DNA of 64,000 nucleotides, from the NCBI RefSeq assembly GCF_007859395.1, contig NZ_VOHD01000003.1, forward strand, positions 665,028 through 729,027, written 5' to 3'. The notes below the pieces were generated by a model that was not told the DNA's origin, searched no databases, and worked only from the letters and a program-made list of their open reading frames with translations. This document shows, piece by piece, positions 19,987-28,764 of the stretch (the first letter of the stretch is position 1; every line of letters begins with the position of its first letter). Source of the DNA: Planomicrobium sp. CPCC 101110. Lineage in GTDB: Bacteria > Bacillota > Bacilli > Bacillales_A > Planococcaceae. Position numbers and translations under genes: made by a program.

Positions 19987-20825
19987 TCTACGAGCTAAGG
20001 CATGATTTCAAGGTCGTCGACCTCATCAAGGTGGCAGCTCTTCCGAGAAGCACCTATTATTATTGGATCAAACACCAGGAACGCCCCGACAAATACAAAG
20101 AGGCAAAAGAGCTGATTTCCGCCATCTTTCACGCGCACAAAGGACGTTACGGGCATCGGAATATCCACATCGAATTGAGGAAAAGAGGCATCCAGCTTGA
20201 TCCGAAAACCGTTCTGAAGTTGATGAAAACGATCGGCCTTACGTGCCGGGTACGGATGAAGAAATACCGTTCCTACCGGGGGAGCGTCGGGAAGGTTGCC
20301 CCGAATGTATTGGGGCGAGATTTCTCTGCCGAGAAACCGAATCAGAAGTGGGTAACCGATGTGACGGAGTTTGCTCTTTTTGGCCAGAAGCTTTACCTAT
20401 CGCCTGTGCTGGACCTGTTCAACAGCGAAATCATTGCCTATACGGTTCAAGGCCGGCCAACGTTCGACCTGGTTTCCACGATGCTTGAACAAGCTTTTGA
20501 GCGGCTGGATTCCGAAACGGAACTGGTCCTCCATTCCGACCTGGGCTGGCAGTACCAGATGGCGAAATACCAAAAAGCGTTGGCCAACCGAAACATCACC
20601 CAAAGCATGTCCCGTAAGGGGAACTGCCTCGACAACGCTGTGATTGAGAACTTTTTCGGCATTCTCAAGACGGAGCTCCTGTACCTGCAGGAATTCGAGA
20701 GTGTGGAGCACTTCCTCCAGGAACTGGACGCCTATATGGTGTATTACAACCAGAAACGAATGAAGTCCAAATTAAAAAACATGAGTCCGGTTGACTACCG
20801 AACTCATGTGCAACAAGCCGCTTAA
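19923..20825 (+). CDS. IS3-family transposase OrfB (reached by -1 frameshift)
   Basis: About 300 residues in the -1 frame from the slippery site. Begins with an HTH_21-type region (PRSTYYYWIKHQ, HKGRYGHRNIHIEL), then an integrase core. DDE residues: D in KWVTDVTEF, D in LHSDLGWQYQ, and E in NAVIENFFGILK, exactly 35 residues after the second D, as in IS3 and retroviral integrases. Catalyses cut-and-copy transposition as the OrfAB fusion. No stop or frameshift interrupts it. The start given is the first codon after slippage, not an independent initiation site. Confidence 0.9.
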   Translation, partial: KKVECLSEGKGTLTTQLKAQVIYELRHDFKVVDLIKVAALPRSTYYYWIKHQERPDKYKEAKELISAIFHAHKGRYGHRNIHIELRKRGIQLDPKTVLKLMKTIGLTCRVRMKKYRSYRGSVGKVAPNVLGRDFSAEKPNQKWVTDVTEFALFGQKLYLSPVLDLFNSEIIAYTVQGRPTFDLVSTMLEQAFERLDSETELVLHSDLGWQYQMAKYQKALANRNITQSMSRKGNCLDNAVIENFFGILKTELLYLQEFESVEHFLQELDAYMVYYNQKRMKSKLKNMSPVDYRTHVQQAA

Positions 20826-20830
20826 ATTAT

Positions 20831-20855
20831 TGTCTAACTTTTTTGGGTCAGTTCA
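20831..20855 (-). repeat. Right terminal inverted repeat of the IS
   Basis: Reverse complement begins TGAACTGACCC and ends GTTAGACA. Confidence 0.9.
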
Positions 20856-20858
20856 TTC

Positions 20859-20873
20859 CCGGGCGGGTTTTTT
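20859..20873. terminator. Right half of the terminator split by the IS
   Basis: CCGGGCGGG (20859-20867) and TTTTTT (20868-20873), complementary to 19409-19417. It originally served kbl (+) and, being bidirectional, the M20 gene (-). Confidence 0.85.
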
Positions 20874-20901
20874 ATATGGATATAGAGAGGGGCTTTTTAG
20901 C

Positions 20902-22086
20902 TCAATAACTTGTTTGGTTCTGGGCTTCAAAATAAACTGCCGCGAACACTTTCGCCGCAATGAGCATCGCTTCTTCATTAAAGTCAAAGTTTTCATGATG
21001 GTGCGGATAGACAAGCGTTTCATCCGCCATTTTCGCTCCGACAAAAAAGAATGCCCCGGGAACGACCTGCGTATAGTAAGCAAAGTCTTCAACCGGCATG
21101 ACCGGCTGAATTTCCCTTACCGCTTCTTCGCCGATTGCAGCGCGGGCGGCTGTACGGACGATGTCCATCGCTTCGGGATGATTCCATAGAGAATCATAGC
21201 CGCTTTCGATAATCACTTCCGCGCTGGCTCCCATTGCGCTGGCCACGTTTTCGGCTATTGCGGTCACCCGTTCGCTTGCAAGCTTCCGGAGTTCGGGATT
21301 GAAGACGCGGATTGTCCCTTCCAGCACAGCCTCACTGGGGATGACATTGTCGGCTTCACCGGCATGGAATTTACCGATGGTGACCACCAATTCCTGCAGC
21401 GGATCGGTGTTCCGGCTGACGACCGATTGCAGCGCAATCATAATATGACTTGCGGCCAAAATGGGATCCACGCCAAGGTGCGGTTCAGCCCCATGGGTTC
21501 CGGAGCCTCGCACAATGATTTTGATGGTATCTTCAGAAGCTTGTAAAAAACCATCGCGCACAAACACTTTTCCATGCTCCAAACTGCTTTGGACATGCGC
21601 CCCATACACCAAGTCGACGCCTTCCAGGCAGCCGTCGGCAATCATCGCCCGGGAACCGCCAGGAGGTGCTTCTTCGCCAAATTGATGGATCAGGACGATG
21701 GTGCCTGGCAGTTCTTCCTTTATGGATACCATTGCTTTGGCAAAGCCCAGAAGGCCTGCTGTATGGCCGTCGTGGCCGCACGCATGCATGACTCCTGGAA
21801 CTGTTGATTTATAGGCTGCTTCTTTTCTGTCGTCAATAGGCAGTGCGTCAAAATCAGCACGGAAAGCGATCGTCTTGCCGGGCTTGCCGCCCCGGATATA
21901 GCCGACAACGCCATTTCCTCCTATGCCGCGGTGCACTTCAATGCCCATTTTTTCAAGTTTGGAGGCAATGAATTCAGGCGTTTCGACTTCCTGATGGGAC
22001 AGCTCCGGATGCATATGAAGATGGCGGCGGATTTCAACCATTTCATCGAACAGGGATTCAAGTGTATCTATGATCAGCGTTTGCAT
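20902..22086 (-). CDS. M20 family amidohydrolase (N-acyl amino acid deacylase, YxeP-like)
   Basis: 394 residues, M20D peptidase type. Metal-binding and catalytic segments: FRADFDALPIDD, HACGHDGHTAGLLG, GEEAPPGG, and near the C-terminus VEDFAYYTQVVPGAFFF. It removes an acyl group from an N-acylated amino acid in the cytosol. Position downstream of a polar amino-acid ABC transporter mirrors B. subtilis yxeM-yxeN-yxeO-yxeP, where YxeP deacetylates an N-acetyl-cysteine derivative; whether the substrate is the same is unknown. A terminator between the ATPase gene and this one means it may use its own promoter in the AT-rich 22087-22170 gap. Confidence 0.85.
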   Translation of the reverse strand: MQTLIIDTLESLFDEMVEIRRHLHMHPELSHQEVETPEFIASKLEKMGIEVHRGIGGNGVVGYIRGGKPGKTIAFRADFDALPIDDRKEAAYKSTVPGVMHACGHDGHTAGLLGFAKAMVSIKEELPGTIVLIHQFGEEAPPGGSRAMIADGCLEGVDLVYGAHVQSSLEHGKVFVRDGFLQASEDTIKIIVRGSGTHGAEPHLGVDPILAASHIMIALQSVVSRNTDPLQELVVTIGKFHAGEADNVIPSEAVLEGTIRVFNPELRKLASERVTAIAENVASAMGASAEVIIESGYDSLWNHPEAMDIVRTAARAAIGEEAVREIQPVMPVEDFAYYTQVVPGAFFFVGAKMADETLVYPHHHENFDFNEEAMLIAAKVFAAVYFEAQNQTSY

Positions 22087-22174
22087 ATAGTAAAGGCTCC
22101 TTTAATGTGGAAGTATATTAAACACAATATAAGTATAATTATACAGCAAGAAAGGAGCTGAGGAAATCACTCCA

Positions 22175-22210
22175 TAAAAAAACTCGCCGCCATTTTTGGC
22201 AGCGAGTCTT
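22175..22210 (-). terminator. Terminator after the amino-acid ABC ATPase gene
   Basis: On the minus strand ACTCGCTGCC, loop, GGCGGCGAGT, then seven T; one mismatch. Confidence 0.8.
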
Positions 22211-22960
22211 TTAGATAACATCTGTCTTTTCAATCAAACTCAAAAATTGGCGTGTGCGCGGTTCTTTCGGGTTGTTGAAAACCTCTTCAGGACGGCCGCT
22301 TTCGACGATTTTGCCGCCATCCATAAACAGGACTTCATCCGCAACGCCTTTGGCGAAGCGCATTTCATGCGTTACGACGACCATTGTCATTCCCTCAGAA
22401 GCCAAGTCCTTCATCACTTGCAGCACTTCACCGACAAGTTCCGGATCAAGCGCCGAAGTCGGTTCATCAAACAGCATGACTTTCGGTTCCAGCGCAAGCG
22501 CTCGGGCAATGCCGACACGCTGTTGCTGTCCGCCTGACAATTGGAATGGGTAATAATCCTTCTTGTCGCTAAGGCCGACCTTTTCCAAAAGCTGCTCGGC
22601 TTTTTTTCGGGCCGCCGCTTTATCTTTCTTTTGGACAATAACCGGGCCTTCCATGACATTTTCAAGCGCCGTCATGTGCGGAAACAGATTGTAATGTTGA
22701 AAAACCATGGCGGACTGCTTGCGGAAAGCCGTCACTTGTTTTTTCGAAAAGGTTTTTGAAAAGTCGGCGGTCTGATCATCGATTGTCACCGTGCCGGCAG
22801 TGGGCGTCTCCAGGATATTCAAGCATCTTAGAAACGTCGTTTTACCGGAGCCGGAAGGGCCAATGACCACAACAGCCTGCCCTTTTTGAACGTCCAGGTC
22901 AATGCCTTTCAGAACTTCAAGGTCGCCGAATTTTTTGTGTAAATTTCGAATGGAAATCAT
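22211..22960 (-). CDS. Polar amino acid ABC transporter, ATP-binding subunit
   Basis: 249 residues, single ABC domain. Walker [16 protein letters not shown]-loop [13 protein letters not shown], signature [15 protein letters not shown], Walker [15 protein letters not shown] and H-loop VVTHEMRFA, with the HisP/GlnQ-subfamily sequence style. Powers uptake by the permease encoded just upstream (35 bp away). Closed by a terminator right after the stop codon. Confidence 0.95.
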   Translation of the reverse strand: MISIRNLHKKFGDLEVLKGIDLDVQKGQAVVVIGPSGSGKTTFLRCLNILETPTAGTVTIDDQTADFSKTFSKKQVTAFRKQSAMVFQHYNLFPHMTALENVMEGPVIVQKKDKAAARKKAEQLLEKVGLSDKKDYYPFQLSGGQQQRVGIARALALEPKVMLFDEPTSALDPELVGEVLQVMKDLASEGMTMVVVTHEMRFAKGVADEVLFMDGGKIVESGRPEEVFNNPKEPRTRQFLSLIEKTDVI

Positions 22961-22995
22961 AGCTCGCTCCTTACTGCAATTGTTGAATGCCCTTA

Positions 22996-23697
22996 TTATC
23001 TGGATACATAACGGTCAAATCGGTGCTCCAGTCTGCCTTGGCCGACTGACAATGCAAAACAGACGACCCAGTAGATAAGTGCCGCTTGCCCGTATAGCAA
23101 TAGAAATTCATAGTTCGTTGCGGCAATTTGCTGAGCAATGCGGAACATTTCCGTAACAAGAATAAGTGATGCCAAGGAAGTATCTTTTACCAAACTGATG
23201 AATGTATTCGAAAGGGGAGGGATGGATACACGCGCCGCTTGCGGCAAGATCACGCGGCGAAGCGCCTGTGTATAGGTCATGCCAATTGTATTGGCAGCTT
23301 CCCATTGCCCTTTCGGTATGGACAAAATTGATGCCCGGATAACTTCAGATGCATAAGCCCCCACGTTCAAGGAAAAGCCAAGGACAGCGGCCGGAAACGG
23401 ATCAATAACGACTCCGATGGAAGGCAATCCATAAAATAGAATGAACAGCTGAACCAATAATGGTGTACCTCGGATAACGGAAACATATACACGCGCAATT
23501 ACCTGGAATATTTTAATGGTAGAAATTCGGGCTAAGGCAGTAATGACCGCCAATACCAGCCCGAGTATAAAAGTGATAACCGTTAAAGGTATTGTATACT
23601 GAACCAACCCTTCCAGTAATGGCACCCAGGCTGATTGAGCAATTTCCATGAGCCGCTCTGTTCTGACTGGATCTGAGAAAATACTACTCAAGTACAT
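22996..23697 (-). CDS. Polar amino acid ABC transporter, permease subunit
   Basis: 233 residues from an ATG at 23697 that overlaps the end of the binding-protein gene by 14 nt. HisM/GlnP type: about five transmembrane helices, N-terminal [21 protein letters not shown], and the cytoplasmic coupling loop [24 protein letters not shown]. Forms the membrane channel, as a homodimer in this family. The longer frame extends into the upstream gene and was not used. Confidence 0.92.
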   Translation of the reverse strand: MYLSSIFSDPVRTERLMEIAQSAWVPLLEGLVQYTIPLTVITFILGLVLAVITALARISTIKIFQVIARVYVSVIRGTPLLVQLFILFYGLPSIGVVIDPFPAAVLGFSLNVGAYASEVIRASILSIPKGQWEAANTIGMTYTQALRRVILPQAARVSIPPLSNTFISLVKDTSLASLILVTEMFRIAQQIAATNYEFLLLYGQAALIYWVVCFALSVGQGRLEHRFDRYVSR

Positions 23698-24514
23698 TTT
23701 CGCCAAACCACTTATTGGAAATTTCTTCGTACGTGCCGTCTTCAATCATTTCATCGAGCGCTTTGTTGACTTCTTCAACGATTGCGCCGCTGTCTTTTCT
23801 GAATAGCAAACCGCTTTGAGCTGCATCATCAGCTTCATCGACCACTTTGATGTTTGCATCAGGGCGTTGTTTCAAGAAGTCCAAAACAGTCAAGTTATCG
23901 TTGACAGTTGCATCAACCCGGCCTGAGTTAAGCAGTTCAATCGCCTGGTTAAACCCTTCGACGCCTTCGATTTCAGCTCCGAAAGAGCGTGCTGTTTCCG
24001 CATAGTTGCTTGTTAAAGACTGTGCTGATAATTTTCCTTCCAGATCCTCAAAGCTTTTGATTTCCGTGTTGTCTTTTCCTACAACCAGTACCGCTTGTGA
24101 AGTGATATAAGGATCTGAGAACTCATAGCTTTCCTGGCGTTCAGGATTGATGCCGACTTGGTTTGCGACCATATCAAAGCGCCCTGCATCAAGTCCGGCA
24201 AACATGGCATCCCATTGCGTTTCCAAAAATTCAACTTCAACGCCAAGGCGCTTTCCGACTTCCTGCGCGATTTCCACGTCAAACCCGGTCAATGTTCCAG
24301 CATCATCGTGGAAAGTGAAAGGAGGGTATGTCCCTTCAGTGCCGACAACCAATTTTCCTTCTTCCTGCACTTTTGCCAACAGGTCTTGTTCTGTGCTTCC
24401 AGATCCTGCAGCATCATCTGTTGTTGGATCTTCCTGAGGCGAACCGCCGCCGCAAGCAGCGAGCAATACTATAGTGCTTAGCAGCAATAATAACAACAAG
24501 CTAATTTTTTTCAT
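23684..24514 (-). CDS. Polar amino acid ABC transporter, substrate-binding lipoprotein
   Basis: 276 residues. A lipoprotein signal is clear: [23 protein letters not shown], with the lipobox LAAC. SBP family 3 motifs: [23 protein letters not shown] (the ligand-facing start), the [19 protein letters not shown] segment and [23 protein letters not shown] at the end. Binds a polar amino acid, possibly cystine or a cysteine derivative given the yxeMNOP-like arrangement. First gene of the operon; AGGAGATC ribosome site. Confidence 0.93.
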   Translation of the reverse strand: MKKISLLLLLLLSTIVLLAACGGGSPQEDPTTDDAAGSGSTEQDLLAKVQEEGKLVVGTEGTYPPFTFHDDAGTLTGFDVEIAQEVGKRLGVEVEFLETQWDAMFAGLDAGRFDMVANQVGINPERQESYEFSDPYITSQAVLVVGKDNTEIKSFEDLEGKLSAQSLTSNYAETARSFGAEIEGVEGFNQAIELLNSGRVDATVNDNLTVLDFLKQRPDANIKVVDEADDAAQSGLLFRKDSGAIVEEVNKALDEMIEDGTYEEISNKWFGENVLE

Positions 24515-24683
24515 TTTGATCTCCTCTATTTCCTATAGAATTTTTGTTAATAGACCGCTTCCCCTGCTCCTTTGCACCAAATCCATACTCCTCATTTTTA
24601 TACCCTGTTTTGGCGGAAAGAAACGGCAAAACTAAGCAGAGCGGAATAGTAGGTTTAAAGGGCGGAAAACCCTATTAATAATT

Positions 24684-24718
24684 AAAAAAGAGCCCATAAA
24701 TACTTTGTTTCCAGGGCT
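24684..24718 (-). other. Stem-loop with T run at the expected transcript start of the ABC operon
   Basis: On the minus strand AGCCC (24718-24714) pairs with GGGCT (24695-24691), then TTTTTT. It falls at about +1 to +35 from the promoter at 24724-24752. The remainder of 24515-24956 shows no coding sign. Could be an attenuator or a 5' stabilising hairpin. Confidence 0.3.
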
Positions 24719-24723
24719 GTTTC

Positions 24724-24752
24724 ATTATAGCACCCCTTATTCGCCAGCTCAA
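24724..24752 (-). promoter_or_regulatory. Sigma-A promoter of the amino-acid ABC operon
   Basis: On the minus strand TTGAGC (24752-24747), 17-bp spacer, TATAAT (24729-24724). The leader to the binding-protein ATG is about 200 nt. Confidence 0.6.
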
Positions 24753-24831
24753 TAAAATAGTTTGAAGTCAGTATATTGCCATGTGAAAACGTAAGGGGCC
24801 CTTTTGAGAAACTGCTGAACAGTAAAAGTGA

Positions 24832-24860
24832 TTGTGTTTTTATAACGAACAACTTATAAT
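24832..24860 (+). promoter_or_regulatory. Sigma-A promoter of the threonine dehydrogenase gene
   Basis: TTGTGT (24832-24837), 17-bp spacer, TATAAT (24855-24860); divergent from the ABC operon promoter about 80 bp away. Confidence 0.6.
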
Positions 24861-24956
24861 GGCATCATAGGAAACCGCGTAAAATCAATAGATATCTCAG
24901 TATAAATGTTTTTCTGCACAGGACAAATGTTTTCTTATTTGGAAGGAGTTTGAAAG

Positions 24957-25901
24957 ATGAAGCGTATTATGATTACCGGGGCATTAGGCCAGATCGGATC
25001 TGAACTTGTTGGGAAACTGCAAGGGATATATGGTATGGACAATGTATTGGCGACAGATATCCGGCCGGCGGCAGCGGAAAACGGGCCGTTCGAGCTGCTT
25101 GATGTGACAGATGGACAGCGGATGTTTGATTTAGCGAAAGATTTCAAAGCAGATACCATGATGCATATGGCGGCATTGCTGTCGGCGACAGCAGAAGAAA
25201 AACCATTGCTTGCCTGGAACTTGAATATGGGGGGATTGGTAAATGCACTTGAAGCTTCCCGTGAATTAGGCATGCAGTTTTTCACGCCAAGCTCAATCGG
25301 CGCTTTCGGCCCTTCAACTCCAAAAAAGAACACTCCTCAAGACACTTTGCAGCGACCTACGACAATGTACGGAGTCAACAAAGTAGCGGGGGAGCTGCTG
25401 TGCGATTATTATTTCCACAAGTTTGGCGTCGATACCCGTGGTGTGCGCTTTCCGGGCTTGATTTCGTACGTGGCACAGCCAGGAGGCGGCACAACAGATT
25501 ACGCAGTGGACATTTACTATAAGGCGATTGAACAACAGGAATATGCCTCTTATATTGCGGGCGGAACTTATATGGATATGATGTATATGCCTGACGCTCT
25601 GCAGTCGATTGTCGATTTGATGGAAGCTGACGCGTCGGGCTTAGAGCACCGCAACTCTTTTAATGTAACGGCGATGAGTTTCGAGCCCGAAGAAATCGCG
25701 GCATCAATCCGCAGGCACATTCCCGGATTCAAACTGTCTTATGCCGTCGATCCGGTTCGCCAAGCGATTGCTGACAGCTGGCCGGACAGCATCGACGCTT
25801 CAGCAGCGGAAAACGAATGGGGCTTTAAAACCCGATACGATTTGGATGCTATGACAGCCGATATGCTGGAAAAATTGAAAATCAAATTACAGAACGTATA
25901 A
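24957..25901 (+). CDS. tdh: L-threonine 3-dehydrogenase, SDR (epimerase-like) type
   Basis: 314 residues. N-terminal NAD-binding motif [11 protein letters not shown], then the SDR catalytic Ser in [10 protein letters not shown] and YxxxK in [12 protein letters not shown]; the C-terminal half ([16 protein letters not shown] ... [11 protein letters not shown]) matches the short-chain-dehydrogenase class of threonine dehydrogenases. Oxidises threonine to 2-amino-3-ketobutyrate with NAD+, which Kbl (18209-19399) then cleaves. GGAAGGAG ribosome site. An NAD-dependent sugar epimerase is the alternative, but the fit to the TDH subgroup and a kbl in the neighbourhood support the call. Confidence 0.82.
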   Translation: MKRIMITGALGQIGSELVGKLQGIYGMDNVLATDIRPAAAENGPFELLDVTDGQRMFDLAKDFKADTMMHMAALLSATAEEKPLLAWNLNMGGLVNALEASRELGMQFFTPSSIGAFGPSTPKKNTPQDTLQRPTTMYGVNKVAGELLCDYYFHKFGVDTRGVRFPGLISYVAQPGGGTTDYAVDIYYKAIEQQEYASYIAGGTYMDMMYMPDALQSIVDLMEADASGLEHRNSFNVTAMSFEPEEIAASIRRHIPGFKLSYAVDPVRQAIADSWPDSIDASAAENEWGFKTRYDLDAMTADMLEKLKIKLQNV

Positions 25902-25903
25902 AA

Positions 25904-25937
25904 AAGAACCCTTCGCAAATTTTGCGAAGGGTTCTTC
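25904..25937. terminator. Bidirectional terminator between tdh and yjiH
   Basis: AAGAACCCTTCGCAAA / TTTGCGAAGGGTTCTT, a perfect 16-bp stem with A and T tracts. Confidence 0.92.
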
Positions 25938-25939
25938 CA

Positions 25940-27292
25940 TTAAAACAACAAATGGGCGATGCCGACAACAATCGGCAAAGCGATAATTGTACGGAGCAGG
26001 AAAATGACGATCAAGTCAAGGATGCCTACCGGTATTCTAGAACCGAGCAGCAATCCGCCGACTTCAGACATATAGATAAGCTGGGTAACAGACATTGTCG
26101 CTACGACAAAACGCGTCAACTCAGATTCGATGTCTGCCGCAAGAATTGCCGGCAGGAACATATCGGCAAAACCGACGACCATCAGCTGGGCAGCTTCTGC
26201 GGCTTCCGGGACGCCAAGCAAGTTCAAGTATGGTACAAACGGCGCGCCTAATATTACAAACACGGATGTATACTCCGCCAAGATCAATGCGATCGTACCG
26301 AAGGCCATGACGACCGGAGCCACACCAATCCACATGTCCAGCACATTTTTAAAACCATCTTTGAAGAATTCACTGGCTGAACGATTTTTTTCTGCTGTTT
26401 TTAAGCCGCTTTCAAGGCCGTGGGAAAAGACGGTATGTCCTTCAGGAATGTCTTCTGATTGTGTATCTTGCGGTTTACCGTTCATGAACGTTGTCGGTTT
26501 TTTTGACAGCGGATAAAGACGCGGCATGATAAGGGCAAGCACAATTCCGGCCAGGATGACCGTACCGTAATACGGCAAGAAGTATTGGGCAAGCCCGACT
26601 TCCTGGATAACAACGATGGCGAATGTGATTGAAACAACAGAAAATGTTGTTCCGATAATTGCGGCTTCCCGCTGTGTGTATTTGTTTTGGATATATTGTG
26701 TGTTTGTCAACAATACGCCGATTGTTCCATCGCCTACCCATGATGCAAGCGCATCAACTGAAGAACGCCCAGGCAAGCGGAACAAAGGACGCATGACTTT
26801 CACCATCATAGTCCCGAAAAACTCCAATAATCCAAAGTTCATCAAGAGCGGCAATAATAAGCCCGCAAACAAGAAAATGGTGAAAAGGAAGGCAAGAAGC
26901 CCGCCGGCAGATAATAGAAGTCCGCCTGTATTTTCGCTCCAAACAGCTTCTGGCCCCAATTGGAACATGACCATGACAGCAAAAACCGCTCCTAGGATAC
27001 GGACGATGGTCCAAAACAAATTGACATTGAACAATTTATCAAGGAACGAAACATGATGTTTTTCATTAACTCTTCTTGTGATAAATACGAGTGAGCCAAG
27101 CGCTGCAATGATCATTATGCCCATCATGATCCACGGGGCATAGGCCTCGATTTCGCCGGCCAATAAATTTGCCAACAAGGCAACCGTTACGACCCAGCCT
27201 TCTGCAGTTGGTACGGGCACGATAAACAACAGGATGCCCAGTAATGAAGGAATTAAAAATAATAGCCATGTTGACAGTGGATACTTTTTCAC
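25940..27292 (-). CDS. YjiH family membrane protein (nucleoside-recognition Gate domains)
   Basis: 450 residues with roughly ten to eleven hydrophobic helices and two Gate-like repeats; segments GRSSVDALASWVGDGTIGVLLTN and FADMFLPAILAADIESELTRFVVA are characteristic of the YjiH group. Likely a transporter in the cytoplasmic membrane; the substrate is unknown, and names linking it to nucleosides or arginine metabolism are only domain-based. Monocistronic on the minus strand. Confidence 0.8.
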   Translation of the reverse strand: MKKYPLSTWLLFLIPSLLGILLFIVPVPTAEGWVVTVALLANLLAGEIEAYAPWIMMGIMIIAALGSLVFITRRVNEKHHVSFLDKLFNVNLFWTIVRILGAVFAVMVMFQLGPEAVWSENTGGLLLSAGGLLAFLFTIFLFAGLLLPLLMNFGLLEFFGTMMVKVMRPLFRLPGRSSVDALASWVGDGTIGVLLTNTQYIQNKYTQREAAIIGTTFSVVSITFAIVVIQEVGLAQYFLPYYGTVILAGIVLALIMPRLYPLSKKPTTFMNGKPQDTQSEDIPEGHTVFSHGLESGLKTAEKNRSASEFFKDGFKNVLDMWIGVAPVVMAFGTIALILAEYTSVFVILGAPFVPYLNLLGVPEAAEAAQLMVVGFADMFLPAILAADIESELTRFVVATMSVTQLIYMSEVGGLLLGSRIPVGILDLIVIFLLRTIIALPIVVGIAHLLF

Positions 27293-27399
27293 GAATGACT
27301 CCCCTTTTCCGATGAAATAAAAATGTAACTCTTCAGAGTATACATGATTTCTTTAGTGAAAGCGCATACTTTTTTCAATTTTAATATAATAAAAAAATA

Positions 27400-27434
27400 A
27401 AAAGCACGGTTTCATAATAAGAAACCGTGCTTTG
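27400..27434 (-). terminator. Terminator after bshB2
   Basis: AAAGCACGGTTTC / GAAACCGTGCTTT 13-bp stem with a 7-nt loop; the T tract is on the minus strand. Confidence 0.9.
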
Positions 27435-27437
27435 GCA

Positions 27438-28127
27438 TTAGAAAGTTTCTTCGAAATCCTGGTCCCAGCGATAAGCATAGAAGCGTTCCTGTGTCAGCCA
27501 GTTTTCCGTATCCATATCGCCTTGCGCAAGTTTATGCTCCATTTCCTCAAGCATCCAAGCGGTTTGGGAGATATGGGCTTTCATCGCGCCCATTTTTTGG
27601 TCGCGTACAGCACTCATATCATGGACAATATCAGGTGCCCCGAGCACTTCAAGAGTATTGTTGGCAAAAGCGACGCAGTGGAGTTTCGGCCGGTCTTTCA
27701 TCCGGCGGACCGCTCTGACGACAGCCCGGGCGGTCGCTTCATGGTCCGGATGGACGGATAGATTCGGATAAAACGTGATGATTAGCGATGGATTCAGTTC
27801 AGTGATCAATTCAGCCATCATGCCGACCATTTTTTCGTCCTCTTCAAATTCGACCGTCTTGTCCCGGAGGCCCATCATGCGCAAATCGGTCAGCCCCATG
27901 GCCTCTGCAGACGCCTGCAATTCTTTTTTCCGAATTTCCGGCAGAGATTCCCGCGTTGCAAAAGGCGGGTTTCCAAGATTGCGCCCCATTTCGCCAAGGG
28001 TTAGGCAAGCATATGTAACTGGAGTTCCTTGTTTGATATAAGTTGAAATTGTTCCCGATACACCGAACGCTTCATCGTCGGGGTGAGGGAAGACGACCAA
28101 TACATGCCGTTCTTCTGGTAATGCCAT
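27438..28127 (-). CDS. bshB2: Bacillithiol biosynthesis deacetylase BshB2
   Basis: 229 residues, PIG-L/LmbE family zinc deacetylase. Metal-site motifs FPHPDDEAFG near residue 13 and NLSVHPDHEATARAV near 130. Removes the acetyl group from N-acetylglucosaminyl-malate in bacillithiol synthesis. Twelve bases separate it from the yojF homologue upstream, the same pair as B. subtilis yojG-yojF. Confidence 0.92.
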   Translation of the reverse strand: MALPEERHVLVVFPHPDDEAFGVSGTISTYIKQGTPVTYACLTLGEMGRNLGNPPFATRESLPEIRKKELQASAEAMGLTDLRMMGLRDKTVEFEEDEKMVGMMAELITELNPSLIITFYPNLSVHPDHEATARAVVRAVRRMKDRPKLHCVAFANNTLEVLGAPDIVHDMSAVRDQKMGAMKAHISQTAWMLEEMEHKLAQGDMDTENWLTQERFYAYRWDQDFEETF

Positions 28128-28139
28128 GTTCGTTCCTCC

Positions 28140-28490
28140 TTAATAACTGAACGGTGTTTCGCTGATTTCCAGCGCCACCGCCAATTTTCCTGATCCGTCA
28201 TGTCCAGCGAGCAGCAATCTGCCTTGCTCGTCCATTTCGTAATGAGTGATGCCTTGCGCATACACCCAGCCGTGCGGCAGTTTCAGGCCGACCCGATGCG
28301 GGCTTTCGCCGACCACTTTTCCGAGTTCGTAATTTATGACGACATTGCGGATAAACGCGCCGGCATTGAAAAAACCTTCGTTAAAGTGGGTGGCATAAGA
28401 CCCGTTAGTTGTTTCAAGATGCAAATACACATCTTTTCCTGCAAAAGCATCCAACTGAACCTGCAATTTTTTTACTTCGACTAATTCCAT
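28140..28490 (-). CDS. yojF: YojF family protein (DUF1806)
   Basis: 116 residues from the ATG at 28490, which has an AAGGAGGAGC site; the longer frame has no site. Compact beta-rich protein (KKLQVQLDAFAGKDVYLHLETT at the N-terminus, HYEMDEQGRLLLAGHDG later). Conserved next to bshB2, so a role connected with bacillithiol is inferred; no catalytic residues are obvious. Confidence 0.85.
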   Translation of the reverse strand: MELVEVKKLQVQLDAFAGKDVYLHLETTNGSYATHFNEGFFNAGAFIRNVVINYELGKVVGESPHRVGLKLPHGWVYAQGITHYEMDEQGRLLLAGHDGSGKLAVALEISETPFSY

Positions 28491-28722
28491 AATGCTCCTC
28501 CTCAACAATCCTTCTTTTTTTAGTATAGGCAAAAGTCCAAAAGAAAGCGAAAACGATGCTTTACGAGAATACTAACAGCACCAGGGAAAAGAAATTTGAA
28601 AATAAAAAATAGGGGTTTGGAACTGATTGTGGAAATGGAGCCCAATTGGTATGGCGCTAAAATATTTGCGGCAGATACAGTGAAGCGCAATGTCAAACCT
28701 ATATCCCTTTCTCGGCAGAATG

Positions 28723-28752
28723 AAAAAAGGAGGCCGCGATAGCGGCCTCCTT
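28723..28752 (-). terminator. Terminator after pdxK
   Basis: GGAGGCCGC / GCGGCCTCC stem with a 4-nt loop; T tract on the minus strand. The rest of 28491-28764 shows nothing recognisable. Confidence 0.88.
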
Positions 28753-28764
28753 TGGATATATGGA

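Larger units (their letters stand above)
19423..20855 (+). mobile_element. IS3-family insertion sequence, intact-looking, 1433 bp
   Basis: Bounded by 25-bp imperfect terminal inverted repeats (19423-19447 and 20831-20855; 20 of 25 positions match, both ends beginning TGAACTG) and flanked by a 4-bp direct repeat TTCC (19419-19422 and 20856-20859) that fits target-site duplication. It carries the two overlapping transposase frames typical of IS3 with a canonical A AAA AAG slippery heptamer, and a full DDE triad. All parts look functional. From the HTH-rich OrfA it resembles the IS150 subgroup, but this needs comparison with a reference collection. Confidence 0.93.

Noticed and set aside
24598..24681. 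A second 21-nt periodicity suggested by GCGGAA at 24641 and 24662
   Set aside because: Only two units line up; neighbouring blocks do not match.
27357..27370. cre-like sequence TGAAAGCGCATACT upstream of yjiH
   Set aside because: Two of the fixed cre positions mismatch and the orientation and distance to the promoter are unclear.
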